Assembly: GCF_013141775.1 (NCBI RefSeq)
Contig: NZ_WHOB01000055.1
Span: 17,011 to 81,010, forward strand
Origin: Paenibacillus phytohabitans
Lineage (GTDB): Bacteria; Bacillota; Bacilli; Paenibacillales; Paenibacillaceae
Direction: 5' to 3'
DNA: 64,000 nt
A program made the translations under genes and the position numbers. Below, in pieces: positions 42,591-52,225 of the stretch (position 1 is its first letter; every line of letters starts with the position of its first letter). Under the pieces are notes generated by a model. The model was not told the origin of the DNA. It saw nothing but the letters and a program-made list of their open reading frames with translations, and made no database searches.

Positions 42591-43961
42591 TTATCCAATT
42601 ATCATTTTGCCTTCCGGATACTTATACAAAGGTTTACCCTGTTTCGGACCCAGTGCATAGGCCAGCGTCAGAAGTCCAAGCCGTCCGGCGAACATCGTCA
42701 GGCAGATCAGGATTTTGCCGACCTGTGTCAGCTCCGGCGTCAGTCCCAGACTTAGTCCCACATTGGCGAAGGCCGAGGTCGTCTCGAACAGAATCATCAG
42801 AAAAGGCAGACCCTCTGTAGTCGACAGCATCATCGATACCGCAACGATCAGCAGCAAGGCCAGCAGCGTAATGGTCAAGGCCTTGAATACGCGCTCCTGG
42901 GCCAGCCGGTAACGGAAGAGTACGATGTCCTCCCGGCCGCGCAGCATGGAGATGACTGCTCCGATCATCAGCGTGAAGGTTGTCGTCTTGATGCCGCCGC
43001 CGGTTGAACCCGGGGAAGCGCCGATAAACATCAGAATGACGATGAAAAACTGTGTCGCCTGGCGCAATCCTGTAATATCCAGCGTATTGGCTCCGGCTGT
43101 ACGCGGTGCAACGGACTGGAACAGGGATGCCCAGATTTTGGTCCCGAGGTTCATAGGTCCCAGCGTCCGTGCGTTGGTGAACTCGAAGATGAAGATCACT
43201 GCCATCCCTGTCAGAATAAGTCCGAAGGTCATCGACAGCACTACCTTACTGTGCAGCGACAGCCGGCGTTTCCTCCGGTACTCGGCCAGATCGGACATCA
43301 CGATGAAGCCAATCCCGCCGGAGATGATCAGGAACATCACGACCAAGTTGATCACAGGGTCACCGACATATGCTGTCAGGCTGTTATCATGGCCGCCAAA
43401 CAGATCAAACCCGGCATTGTTAAACATCGACACCGCATGAAACAGGCCATAATATAAGGCACGCGGAAGCGGCATATCAAAGGCAAAGCGGACGGACAGC
43501 AGGATGGCTCCTGCCGCCTCAATAACCAGCGAGTAGATCAGCACTTTGCGGATCAGCCGCACAATCCCCTCCATCGAGCTCTGATTCATTGCTTCCTGAA
43601 GAATCAGCCGGTCCCGCAGCGAGATTCTGCGTTTAAGCACAAGCGCAAACAGCGTGGCCATCGTCATGAAGCCGAGTCCGCCGATCTGGATCAGCACCAG
43701 AATGACGGCCTGTCCGAATCCGGTGAGGTGGGTTCCGGTATCCACAACGGCAAGTCCGGTCACACATGCGGCAGAGGTCGCAGTAAACAGCGCATCCATG
43801 AAATGAAGCGGCTCCCCGGCTACACTTGATACCGGAAGCATGAGCAGTAAAGTGCCTATCATAATTACTGCGGCGAACCCAAGCACCAGGATTTGCGGAG
43901 GAGCAAGCTTCAGAAATCTGAAGCCCGTTATTTTGGGAAACGGTGAAACCAAACTCCTCAT
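42591..43961 (-). CDS. ktrB: KtrB-type potassium transporter
   Basis: The protein (456 residues from the chosen start) has about ten membrane segments arranged as repeated M-P-M units with glycine-centred filter loops, one of which reads TSAACVTGLAVVDTG. This is the potassium pathway of the Ktr system, driven by sodium or membrane potential. The ATG at 43961 gives a length close to KtrB (about 445 residues); the earlier GTG at 44045 has no ribosome binding site and adds a non-homologous head. AAAGG abuts the chosen ATG, so the exact start is uncertain. It forms an operon with ktrA. Confidence 0.88.
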   Translation of the reverse strand: MRSLVSPFPKITGFRFLKLAPPQILVLGFAAVIMIGTLLLMLPVSSVAGEPLHFMDALFTATSAACVTGLAVVDTGTHLTGFGQAVILVLIQIGGLGFMTMATLFALVLKRRISLRDRLILQEAMNQSSMEGIVRLIRKVLIYSLVIEAAGAILLSVRFAFDMPLPRALYYGLFHAVSMFNNAGFDLFGGHDNSLTAYVGDPVINLVVMFLIISGGIGFIVMSDLAEYRRKRRLSLHSKVVLSMTFGLILTGMAVIFIFEFTNARTLGPMNLGTKIWASLFQSVAPRTAGANTLDITGLRQATQFFIVILMFIGASPGSTGGGIKTTTFTLMIGAVISMLRGREDIVLFRYRLAQERVFKALTITLLALLLIVAVSMMLSTTEGLPFLMILFETTSAFANVGLSLGLTPELTQVGKILICLTMFAGRLGLLTLAYALGPKQGKPLYKYPEGKMIIG

Positions 43962-44150
43962 CCTTTCAGGTTCCTTATTGGAAGTTAAGAATTGTTCAAT
44001 ATCAAATAAACATACAAAATTATATACGTTATTGCCTAACTTCACAAAGAATCATTTTCAAAATAAGCTGGAGTACAAATAAAGAACAATCTGCAAATAA
44101 ACAAGCATAAGCTTGGACCTCTCCACGTAAAAGGATAATACGGCAATTTT

Positions 44151-44180
44151 TTGTAACTGCCGGGCAAGTAATATTATAAT
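44151..44180 (+). promoter_or_regulatory. Candidate promoter of the CPBP protease gene
   Basis: TTGTAA and TATAAT are separated by 18 bases, 38 bases before the start codon. A divergent promoter for ktrB should lie in the same region; I see no clear cyclic di-AMP riboswitch. Confidence 0.5.
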
Positions 44181-44217
44181 GGAATGTACAAGAGTATTCA
44201 TTTCAAGGAGGCGTTTC

Positions 44218-45924
44218 ATGAATCCCGTCGGCCAGCCCCTACAGCAGCGGCCCCTTACCACCAAACTTATCCTTGCTGGAATTCTCGGACTTATTGTGTT
44301 TGTCATGTTCCAGGTCGCCCCCCAGCTCTTCCAGGGCTCCGGTGAGGACACAGCAATTATCAGCAAAAGCGAAGTGCAGGACAAAGCCGCCGCATTCGCA
44401 GCACAGCAGCTCGGCCACGAAGCAGGAGTGAAGGATGAATGGACTATCCTCTATAAGACAGACTCCTCTTTCTACGGCTATATGTCCCGGGAGAAGCTAC
44501 TTGAGGATTACACCAAGAACAAGCTGGACCAGCGGTACCCGTTCGATGTCTACCATGCCGCACTTTATCCTTCCGGTGAAGCGGATGCCCTGCTCTCCGT
44601 GGATATCAATATGTATACCGGTGAAGTAGTCGCCTTCGCCCGCGGAGCCGATGCCGGTGCCGCAGGACTCGATTACGGGGAAAGACCGGCCAAGGTTGTA
44701 ACGATTTCTGCCGGTACTGCAATAACTGCAAGCAGTGAAGCGGGTCTTACCCTCGAGCAAAAAGAAAAGCTGGCCCGCCCGTGGCTGCAGCTATGGGGTG
44801 CAAATCCGGCGAAGCTCCAGATCGAGACGGGCAGCGATGAGTACGGGCTTGTCTACACGGAGAGCTCGGTTAAGGTCGGAGATGCGCTGCTGCATTATAA
44901 CTTTAACTTCTCCGGTGAGCAGGTCTCCTATTTCCGCGCAGGATTCACTGCCCCGGCCTGGCATGATAGCTATGTTGAAGACCAGACCGCTCTTGCCAAG
45001 AAGCTCACCTTGTTCGGCTATGGTCTGCCTACACTGCTTCTGGGTATTCTTGCGCTGATCTACAGCATTCTGCGCCGGGGTCACACGTCCTGGAGGCGCG
45101 GGCTCTTCCTTAGCTCCGCCCACTTCCTGATTATGATGGTCAGCAGCTACAATGTGCTTCCCGAATCAGGCGGTGACAGTGCCGAAGCGCGGATTACCGC
45201 TGTAGTGATGTTCATCATCTATGTTCTGTACAGCCTGCTAATGTCCTCACTGCTCTACTTCTCACTGGTTGGAGGCGACGGCCTGTGGCGCGCAGAAGAG
45301 AAGCTTAACCCCTGGCCACGTGCCAAAGAGCCCGGTTACGGCCAGTATGTACTGGACAGTATCCGCGCCGGATATGTGTGGGCATTCGTCCTGCTCGGCG
45401 TGCAGACCATCATGTTCATTATTCTGTCGTTCGCCTTGGATAACTGGTCCACTACGGATGCCAGCCAGTCTCCCTACAATATGAAATACGCCTGGCTGCT
45501 GCCAATTGTCGCCTGGCTTGCCGGTCTCTCTGAAGAGGCTGTCTACCGGTTGTTCGGCATCCGGATGCTCAAGAAGCTCGTGAAGAATACCTTCATTGCT
45601 GCACTGATCACTACGCTGATCTGGGCGCTCGGGCATACCCTCTACCCGATCTATCCGGTCAGTTCGCGCCCGATTGAGCTAACCGTAATCGGTTTGCTGT
45701 TCAGCTATATTTTCCTGCGCTACGGCTTCATCGCTGTGATGTTCAGCCATGTGGTGTTTGACAGCATACTGATGGGGGCCACGCTGATCTTCATGCAGGA
45801 TAAGGTGAACATCGGCGCCGGTATTGTCACGATCATCCTGCCATTCATCGTCGGCTACATCGTGTACCGCTTCAACCCTCCGCGGGGGCCGGAGCAGGCG
45901 GAGCCGGTCCAGCCTCTGACCTAG
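44218..45924 (+). CDS. CPBP family intramembrane metalloprotease
   Basis: The 568-residue protein begins with a membrane anchor (LILAGILGLIVFVMFQVAPQLF), followed by an extracytoplasmic domain of about 230 residues and then roughly eight membrane segments. The CPBP motifs are in place: LSEEAVYRLFG (Glu-Glu...Arg), WALGHTLYPIYP and MFSHVVFDSIL, whose Glu and His residues form the presumed metal site. Such proteases resemble eukaryotic Rce1 and may cut membrane proteins or peptides. AAGGAGG six bases before ATG 44218 fixes the start. It is a single-gene unit between its own promoter and an IS remnant whose left end forms a hairpin that could terminate it. Confidence 0.87.
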   Translation: MNPVGQPLQQRPLTTKLILAGILGLIVFVMFQVAPQLFQGSGEDTAIISKSEVQDKAAAFAAQQLGHEAGVKDEWTILYKTDSSFYGYMSREKLLEDYTKNKLDQRYPFDVYHAALYPSGEADALLSVDINMYTGEVVAFARGADAGAAGLDYGERPAKVVTISAGTAITASSEAGLTLEQKEKLARPWLQLWGANPAKLQIETGSDEYGLVYTESSVKVGDALLHYNFNFSGEQVSYFRAGFTAPAWHDSYVEDQTALAKKLTLFGYGLPTLLLGILALIYSILRRGHTSWRRGLFLSSAHFLIMMVSSYNVLPESGGDSAEARITAVVMFIIYVLYSLLMSSLLYFSLVGGDGLWRAEEKLNPWPRAKEPGYGQYVLDSIRAGYVWAFVLLGVQTIMFIILSFALDNWSTTDASQSPYNMKYAWLLPIVAWLAGLSEEAVYRLFGIRMLKKLVKNTFIAALITTLIWALGHTLYPIYPVSSRPIELTVIGLLFSYIFLRYGFIAVMFSHVVFDSILMGATLIFMQDKVNIGAGIVTIILPFIVGYIVYRFNPPRGPEQAEPVQPLT

Positions 45925-46170
45925 ACATAGACAGAACCGTATTGATCGGCCCTGCATATCCAAATGAGGCTGTCCCAGAAGCCATGAATGGCTGCTTGGG
46001 ACAGCTCTTTATTTTGTAGTAGCATCAACGTGGGCACTTGGGTGGACGCTCCGCGAACGGACCGTTGTTTATGCGGGATACGAAACACTTTTTCAACAAA
46101 CACAAAAAAAGAAATCGCCTTTTTGGTAAAATGGAGGTACCGCCCAACCATTTCAAAAGGAGCGATTTCT

Positions 46171-46815
46171 TTGTACATTCAATAGTCCATGGACCAACTT
46201 TGCTTGCCAATGGATCTGGAAAATGACATTCCTTTGGACCCCCTCGCTCGTGTCGTGGATGCAGCCGTCAACCGGCTGAACGACACCCTCTTTGACGCTG
46301 CCTATTCCCGGTGGCGGCCGCGACAGCTCCCCTCCTGAAAGGCTCACCATAGCCATCATCTACGCCAATCCCCAGCGCACTTATTCGTCCCGCCCAATCG
46401 TTTACAGTGCCCCGATTACGGTGTGCGGTATGCGGTATGCGGTATACTTAATTGCACTTCGTACAACTAAATCGTCTGATTTATAACCGATTCTCCGTTT
46501 AGTTGTATTTCGTACAATTAAATGGCCATGTGAACCTTCATTTTCACCATTCTGGCAGATTTAGTTGTACAGACTACAGTTATAAGAGGCAAGCCTGCCT
46601 TTTCGCAGTTTTTAATTGCACAGTATACAACTATTAGTGAATTCCCACTTGGAACTGAATACATCAATTGCTGCATTGTTGGATGAACTCGGCGAGTCCT
46701 CCAAATCCAAATCAGTGGTGAGAAACTTGAACTTGCTGCGACGCGGGAGCACGAAGAACGATTGCTGCAGAAGCCCAAAGATAAACCGCTGGGAGCCCTA
46801 AATAGGTGTCTCAAG
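46171..46815 (+). pseudogene. IS1182-family transposase remnant
   Basis: A TTG start with AAAAGGAG upstream opens a frame that, after an in-frame TAG at 46183, gives MDQLCLPMDLENDIPLDPLA and VVDAAVNRLNDTLFDAA, the N-terminus of IS1182 transposases. A frameshift near 46305 moves the match to YPGGGRDSSPPERLTIAIIY and RTYSSRPI, the conserved block that follows. The reading frame then ends in the palindrome array. A short segment near 46717-46815 (EKLELAATREHEERLLQKPK, ending in a stop) may be a piece of the central or C-terminal part. It is clearly non-functional. Confidence 0.82.
46449..46633. repeat. Four-copy palindrome array inside the IS remnant
   Basis: Four 21-bp imperfect palindromes start at 46449, 46500, 46562 and 46613 (51, 62 and 51 bp apart). 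Typical arms are TAGTTGTA or TAATTGCA on the left and TACAATTA or TACAACTA on the right, around a five-base centre. Spacers of 30, 41 and 30 bp are unlike one another and unlike those at 29247-29431, yet the geometry is identical. Confidence 0.93.
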
Positions 46816-46876
46816 TAGAAGAAATTCTACTTATGGGATAGCCCCTTCTGCTCATAATCCGGTAGGTACACCGTCT

Positions 46877-48637
46877 TTAGGCCTCGTCCTGCACAGATTG
46901 ATACGGACGGCAGGGAAACCGGAGCCGGATCAGCGTCCCTTCACCAAGCGAGCTGTGAATGGCTACGCCATACTGCTTGCCGTACTGCAGCTGAATCCGC
47001 TGGTCCACATTGCGGATGCCATAGCCGATTCCCTGGCCCGCAGGCTCCAGAATCTGCCCGATCAGCTCTTCCTTCATCCCGAGCCCGTTATCCTCCACCT
47101 CGAAAATCATATCCGCTCCTTCCCGGTAAGCCCGGATGATCAGCGAGATCTCATCATCGTACCAGGCATGCTCCAGCGCATTCTCCACAAATGGCTGCAG
47201 AATAAACTTCACGCTCTCGCTCTCCAGAACCTCCGGTGCAATATCATAAGCCACCTGGATACGGTCCACATTCTTAATCCGCTGAATATCCAGATAAGAC
47301 TCGGCAATCTGCAGTTCCTGCTCCACCGGAATGATCATCTCCCCGCGGTGCAGCGTCAGCCGGTAGAACCTGGCCAGCGAACGGATGACCTCATGCAGCT
47401 TATCGATCTCCCCCAGCTTGGCCATCCGGCTGATCGAAGAGAAGGTATTATACAGGAAATGCGGATTCATCTGGGAATGCAGCACCTGCAGCTCGGTCTC
47501 TTTCTTCTCCAGGTTGACGACATAGACCTCGTCAATTAACCGCTGTATCGTTGAAGCCATGTCGTTAAAAGCACTGCCGATTTCCGCAAACTCATCATTG
47601 CCCTGCACCGGCATCCGTTTGTGGAAATCCCCTTCCTTAAAAGACTTCAGGGAAGCGATCAGCTTCTGGAAGCTCCGTGCGAAATACTGGGACATCACCA
47701 GACTGATCAGAAAGAGCAGGATCAGAGTGATCAGACAGATGCCGATGGTCACATTACGGACCTGCTGTGAATTCTTCTGCAGTGAAGAATACGGAATCCA
47801 GGCTACTACGCTGGCGGGCATATTCGTAACCGGCTGTTTAATTTGCATATAGGAATCCGGCTGCTGAATATAGCCTGAAGCAGCTGAGGGCAGCAAATCC
47901 GGTTTAACCTTGTTGCGGGAGCTTATGAAGAGCAGGCGGTTGTCATTATCCACGATGAACAGAATACTGTCCTCGCCCAGCTGTCCCGAACCGGCATCAG
48001 AGAAGATATACTTCATATTCGCCGTCATTTTGATCAGGCCGTTCAGCTGCAGTGTATCGTAATTGATCAAGGGACGCAGGTAGGAGATGCTCGCGTCCGT
48101 CCTGTCATTGCCCACCTGCCGCCATTCATAGGAGCCGTAATGCAGCTTCAGCCTTCTATACCAGTCTTCATTCTCAATACGGTCCATGTGAAATAGGGAA
48201 TACTTACGGACATCGCCCGTTGCACTCTCGTTGTAATAGAATTCTCCGACATTAGGGTTGCTGACATACACGGACAGCTTAACCTCCGGGTCCGGCAGAT
48301 TCGCAGCATTCTCCAGCCTCGGAAGAATATACTGCGACATGATGCTATATTTCTCCCAGCCGGAATGATAACCTGTTAAATAACGCGAGAGGGTCTGATC
48401 CGCATACAGCTCGTCGGTGCTGCGGACCACATCCTTCAGCCGGTAATCGACGTTGCTGGCAATTTGCCTGACAGCCACCTCCAGATTGCTTCTGGTGTGC
48501 TCCTCAGTGGAACGCACGGAGGAGACATAGGCGTAGCTTCCGATGCCGATAACCGGTGTCAGCACCAGCAGCAGATAGGAAATAAGCAGCTTGTAGCCCA
48601 AGGGCAGGTATACGGGTTTCGTACGCTTCCTCTGCAT
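46877..48637 (-). CDS. YesM-type sensor histidine kinase
   Basis: The 586-residue kinase has a membrane segment at residues 13-35 (YKLLISYLLLVLTPVIGIGSYAYV), an extracellular sensor of about 250 residues, a second membrane segment near 295-318, a HAMP linker, the YesM-type phosphorylation helix LHSQMNPHFLYNTFSSISRMAK with the acceptor His, and an ATPase domain with DNGLGM and GYGIRNV. It phosphorylates the response regulator encoded directly upstream (six-base gap). It is the last gene of the operon that begins with the GH81 glucanase. Confidence 0.93.
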   Translation of the reverse strand: MQRKRTKPVYLPLGYKLLISYLLLVLTPVIGIGSYAYVSSVRSTEEHTRSNLEVAVRQIASNVDYRLKDVVRSTDELYADQTLSRYLTGYHSGWEKYSIMSQYILPRLENAANLPDPEVKLSVYVSNPNVGEFYYNESATGDVRKYSLFHMDRIENEDWYRRLKLHYGSYEWRQVGNDRTDASISYLRPLINYDTLQLNGLIKMTANMKYIFSDAGSGQLGEDSILFIVDNDNRLLFISSRNKVKPDLLPSAASGYIQQPDSYMQIKQPVTNMPASVVAWIPYSSLQKNSQQVRNVTIGICLITLILLFLISLVMSQYFARSFQKLIASLKSFKEGDFHKRMPVQGNDEFAEIGSAFNDMASTIQRLIDEVYVVNLEKKETELQVLHSQMNPHFLYNTFSSISRMAKLGEIDKLHEVIRSLARFYRLTLHRGEMIIPVEQELQIAESYLDIQRIKNVDRIQVAYDIAPEVLESESVKFILQPFVENALEHAWYDDEISLIIRAYREGADMIFEVEDNGLGMKEELIGQILEPAGQGIGYGIRNVDQRIQLQYGKQYGVAIHSSLGEGTLIRLRFPCRPYQSVQDEA

Positions 48638-48643
48638 GCCGGA

Positions 48644-50200
48644 TCAGCTCTGCTTTCTGTAATCGGCTGCAGTAATATTGAAATATTCCCGGAATTGCCT
48701 GCTGAAATAAGCGATATTCTTGTAGCCCACCTTATCAGCCACTTCGTAGATTTTGTATTGATGCTGATCAAGCAGGAGAATCGCTTTCTCCATCCGGATC
48801 CGCACAAGGTACTCATTGAAGCTCTCGCCTGTGTGCTCCTTGAACAGGACCCCGAGATGGTTGGGTGAATAGGCGAAATGGCTGGCCACCAGCCGTAAGG
48901 TAAGATTCTCCGTCAGCCGCTCCTGAATATAGACCTCAATTTGCTCCATCAGCCGGCGGTTCTTATGCTGCTTCTTCATAAACAGGATCTCGGAAATCTG
49001 GAACAGCGTATACCGCAGCCAGCGCTTAATATCATCCACCGTCTCCAGATGATGAATGGCGTCCATTTGCTGCAGACTCTCATAGGTTTCGTTCAGCGTC
49101 CCCAGATAGGCTTCGAGCCGGGTGACGATATGAATGGAGAAATGATAGACCTTCACCGGATGCTCGAACAGGGCCGCCATCTCGAACAGCTCATCGATGC
49201 AGTCGCAAATATCAGCCAGCCTGTAGCCTGCCATAGCCCCGAACATTCCCTCCAGCACGACGCTCAGCTCTTTAATATCCTGGGTCATTCCCGGCTTGTT
49301 CATTACGGGGGGAATCACTCTGTTCTTGCCGAGGAACATTTTTCCGTTCATATACGCCTTGGCCTGGGAAAAAGATGAGGTCAGCGCTTCCAGAGCAAAC
49401 ACCTCAGCTCCATAACTCACAGTAATAGTATAAGCAGTGTGCCGGCGAACCTTCAGCACCAGCTGCTGAAGCCACTCCTCCAGCTCCAGACGCTGCCCGG
49501 TATACACGAAACCAAGCTGTGAACGGTTCAGCCGGCACCATTTCCCCGCACCGGCAGATTCAATCTCTGTCCCAATATATTGGAACAGCCTGTCCAGACC
49601 GGCATAGACCTCCTCCGGATGCTCCTGCACCCGCCGGAGGACATCATCTGCCTCAATCAGCACTGCGGAGGCGCTGGAGAAGGCCAGATCCAGCGGATAC
49701 CGGGCCAGGAAGGCCCCCAGTGTCGCACCGTCAATACTGCCTTCCAGCAGGTGCTGCAGCACATCATTTTTGATGAAATCAAAGGACGCGATCACGCCGC
49801 CGTCTTCCGGACCTTTGCTCCGCTCAAGATTCAGTTCAGCCGTAGCGGTGCGCAGCACGCCGATGAGCTCCTCATCATCAACCGGTTTCAGAATATAGGC
49901 ATGCGCCTTCAAATCAAGCGCCTGCTTCGCATAGTGAAATTCCTGGTATCCGCTGATGAACACGATCTTCAGCCCCGGATTCAGCTCCAGCGCCAGGCGG
50001 GACAGCTCCATGCCGGAAACCACGGGCATCCTGATGTCCGTGATCAGCAGATCAATCTCATGATTCTCGATATATTGAAGAGCGGCAAGCGGATTACTCT
50101 CGCTGCAGACCACTTCAATGGCAAGCTCACTCCAGGGAATCAGGCAGCGCAGACCCTCCAAGTCATAATTTTCATCGTCCACCAAGACGGCTCTGTACAT
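48644..50200 (-). CDS. YesN-type response regulator with AraC output domain
   Basis: The protein (518 residues) starts with a receiver domain: VLVDDENYDLEGL (acidic pair), DLLITDIRMPVVSGMEL (phospho-accepting Asp about residue 54), and KPVDDEEL with the conserved Lys. The middle 280 residues are a helical linker typical of YesN. The C-terminus has two AraC helix-turn-helix motifs ending in KIYEVADKVGYKNIAYFSRQF and NITAADYRKQ. The start at 50200 follows AAGGAGTG; the longer frame to 50344 overlaps the previous gene. It probably activates this operon or a distant uptake operon on sensing a sugar. Confidence 0.93.
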   Translation of the reverse strand: MYRAVLVDDENYDLEGLRCLIPWSELAIEVVCSESNPLAALQYIENHEIDLLITDIRMPVVSGMELSRLALELNPGLKIVFISGYQEFHYAKQALDLKAHAYILKPVDDEELIGVLRTATAELNLERSKGPEDGGVIASFDFIKNDVLQHLLEGSIDGATLGAFLARYPLDLAFSSASAVLIEADDVLRRVQEHPEEVYAGLDRLFQYIGTEIESAGAGKWCRLNRSQLGFVYTGQRLELEEWLQQLVLKVRRHTAYTITVSYGAEVFALEALTSSFSQAKAYMNGKMFLGKNRVIPPVMNKPGMTQDIKELSVVLEGMFGAMAGYRLADICDCIDELFEMAALFEHPVKVYHFSIHIVTRLEAYLGTLNETYESLQQMDAIHHLETVDDIKRWLRYTLFQISEILFMKKQHKNRRLMEQIEVYIQERLTENLTLRLVASHFAYSPNHLGVLFKEHTGESFNEYLVRIRMEKAILLLDQHQYKIYEVADKVGYKNIAYFSRQFREYFNITAADYRKQS

Positions 50201-50264
50201 CGCAATCAGCACTCCTTCATGCGGAAAAGAGGGTACGTATCGTATCCCTCTTCTTTCCAAACGT

Positions 50265-52181
50265 TTAGTATTGTGGGGAATAGGCCTTGATCTTCTTAAG
50301 ATTGTTCCGCCATACTCCGGTTTTCCAGGCGAGCAGCCTGTCATATCCCAAGCCCGCCGCCTCCCTGTCTGCTTCCTCCATCAGCTGCCTGACCTCTTCC
50401 CCGCTTGCCGCAAAAATCATCCGGGGGATTACCTGCGCATACTGGTCTTTCAGTCTTTGCAGAATGATTCCCTCTTCGGAGGCAGGCGCCGGATCGAGAT
50501 TGGAGAATTCGGTGATGTTCATCGCCGTCCTGAACGTTACATTCGCTTGCCCGAGTGTTGTCCAGTCCCGGGCCTCCGCAGGCAGCAGCTTCTCGCGTCT
50601 GGCTTTGGCTGAATCAATATATGAGGTATTACCATACCAGTTGAATTCTCCGATCTTCAGAGCATCATACTGCTTCAAATTACGGCCAATATAGGAATCA
50701 TTTGGAACCGGAATTCCATCCTCCACTTTATCATAAAACATTCCCTGCGGCCCGAAGAAAATAATACGCTGTCCCTCCGGGCTCGTCGCCCAGTTCATAT
50801 AGGAGAAAATGGCCTCCGGATCTCTGGCCCCGGTTGTAATCACATTGACATTCCAGCCCAGCGTATTGTATCCGGAAGGGTATACCTTATCCGGATCCAC
50901 ACCTGCCCGGTGCACCGGCCAGATGATATCGTATCCGTCTTGCGGATCTTTGGCCGAGAGCTGATTATCCGCCTCGCGGCCAATCCCTTCCACGATGGCG
51001 TCATACGCGCCGAATACAGCGATCCGGCCGGTTTTGAGCTTCTCCAGCACCTGATCCCGGGTTTCGGTTAATAGATCCGGAGACGTCAGCCCTTGGCGGA
51101 CCAGCCGGTTAGCCAGCAGAAGCGTCTCCAGGAAAGCCGGATCCCGGTACACAGAAGTCAATCGGGAGCCGGCGGGCACACCGAAGATTTGTCCTGAACC
51201 GGGAGAGATGAAGCTTGGTGTCCGGTTATCCGCCGCACCGCTGTACAGCATGCCGATCATCTGTATATCCGCTCCGTCCCGGGTCTCCCCGAAGTCAATC
51301 GGGACGAGTTCAGGATACTTTTGCTGCACCCGCTTCAGATAAGCCTCCAGATCATCCCATGTCTCCAGCTTAGGGGAGCCAAGTGCCCGGTAGATCTTCT
51401 TCTCAACCAGGAAACCGGCGTTACCGCTGCCGTTGCTGCCGTTAATATACCAGTTCGGAATCTGGTACAGCTTGCCGTCTTCACTGCGCAGCATGTTCAA
51501 TGTATCCTCGCCTATGGTCTGGACAAATTCAGGATATTCCGCCAGATAAGGGTCGAGTGCCACCAGCTTGCCTGCTTTTTGCAGCCGTTCCACATCCTTG
51601 CCCCGGTCCATGACCAGCACATCGGGAAGCTGATCCGAGACAATCATCGCGTTCAGCTTCTGGGCGGCAGCCCCGCTGGATTGTACCGGAGTGAGCGCAA
51701 CCTTCAGATTATCGGTGATCCACCGGCTATGCGGCCTGCCCTCCCAGGTCGGAGCCGTATACCAGTCATAGTTCACAAATACGGTGAACCGGACCGGCTT
51801 CACCTTGGCAGCCAATGCTGAAAGGGCGGTGGCCGGATGATCCGCAGGCAACGTATTGCCGGGATCACCGGAACTGCCGGAATTGCTGCGATTAGCTCTA
51901 TCAGCATTACCAGTCCTGTCAGTGGTATTGGCGTTACCAGTGCTACCGGCATCGGCAGTTCGGCTTGAGCTCAGTGCGTTAGGGCCGTCCTCCGAAGTGG
52001 CCTCCTGCGTTTGGAGGTCCGTTAGTTGACCGCCGTTTGAGCAGGCAGCAAGACCACCCAGAACCAGCATAACTAACAGCAATTGCAGCAATTTGCCTCC
52101 CCTCCCCCCATTGCAGGCAGCCCGGTTCTGCCTTTCCTGCAAGAACCGCAATAACATTGACCTGTGCATAATCCTCACCAT
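50265..52181 (-). CDS. Extracellular solute-binding lipoprotein of the glucanase operon
   Basis: The 638-residue protein has a membrane-spanning signal (LLQLLLVMLVLGGLAA followed by CSNGG), so Cys near residue 47 should be lipidated. A linker rich in Ser, Asn, Thr and Asp follows, then a sugar-binding type domain. No permease genes accompany it. Association with YesM/YesN suggests it delivers ligand to the sensor kinase or to permeases elsewhere. The start is uncertain: ATGs at 52181, 52169 and 52157 are in frame, and GGTGAGG lies only three bases before that at 52169. Confidence 0.85.
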   Translation of the reverse strand: MVRIMHRSMLLRFLQERQNRAACNGGRGGKLLQLLLVMLVLGGLAACSNGGQLTDLQTQEATSEDGPNALSSSRTADAGSTGNANTTDRTGNADRANRSNSGSSGDPGNTLPADHPATALSALAAKVKPVRFTVFVNYDWYTAPTWEGRPHSRWITDNLKVALTPVQSSGAAAQKLNAMIVSDQLPDVLVMDRGKDVERLQKAGKLVALDPYLAEYPEFVQTIGEDTLNMLRSEDGKLYQIPNWYINGSNGSGNAGFLVEKKIYRALGSPKLETWDDLEAYLKRVQQKYPELVPIDFGETRDGADIQMIGMLYSGAADNRTPSFISPGSGQIFGVPAGSRLTSVYRDPAFLETLLLANRLVRQGLTSPDLLTETRDQVLEKLKTGRIAVFGAYDAIVEGIGREADNQLSAKDPQDGYDIIWPVHRAGVDPDKVYPSGYNTLGWNVNVITTGARDPEAIFSYMNWATSPEGQRIIFFGPQGMFYDKVEDGIPVPNDSYIGRNLKQYDALKIGEFNWYGNTSYIDSAKARREKLLPAEARDWTTLGQANVTFRTAMNITEFSNLDPAPASEEGIILQRLKDQYAQVIPRMIFAASGEEVRQLMEEADREAAGLGYDRLLAWKTGVWRNNLKKIKAYSPQY

Positions 52182-52225
52182 TTCTTTACGTTGATGCCTC
52201 TATTCTATCGCCAATGCCGCCCTGA

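Larger units (their letters stand above)
45966..46845 (+). mobile_element. Decayed IS1182-like insertion sequence
   Basis: The ends match as imperfect inverted repeats: GAGGCTGTCCCAGAAG at 45966-45981 and the complement of CTTATGGGATAGCCCC at 46830-46845 agree at 13 of 16 positions. Inside lies a broken transposase (46171-46815). At 880 bp it is about half the usual length, so much of the gene is lost; the middle is occupied by the palindrome array 46449-46633. The left end also forms a hairpin (GAGGCTGTCCCA pairing with TGGGACAGCTC). Confidence 0.75.

Noticed and set aside
43961..44217. Cyclic di-AMP riboswitch before ktrB
   Set aside because: Such riboswitches are common before ktrAB, but I could not find the conserved helices in this short AT-rich interval.
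45921..46210. Minus-strand small proteins in the IS remnant
   Set aside because: The frames 45921-46178 and 46025-46210 are antisense to the transposase start region and to the left end of the element, with no ribosome binding site.
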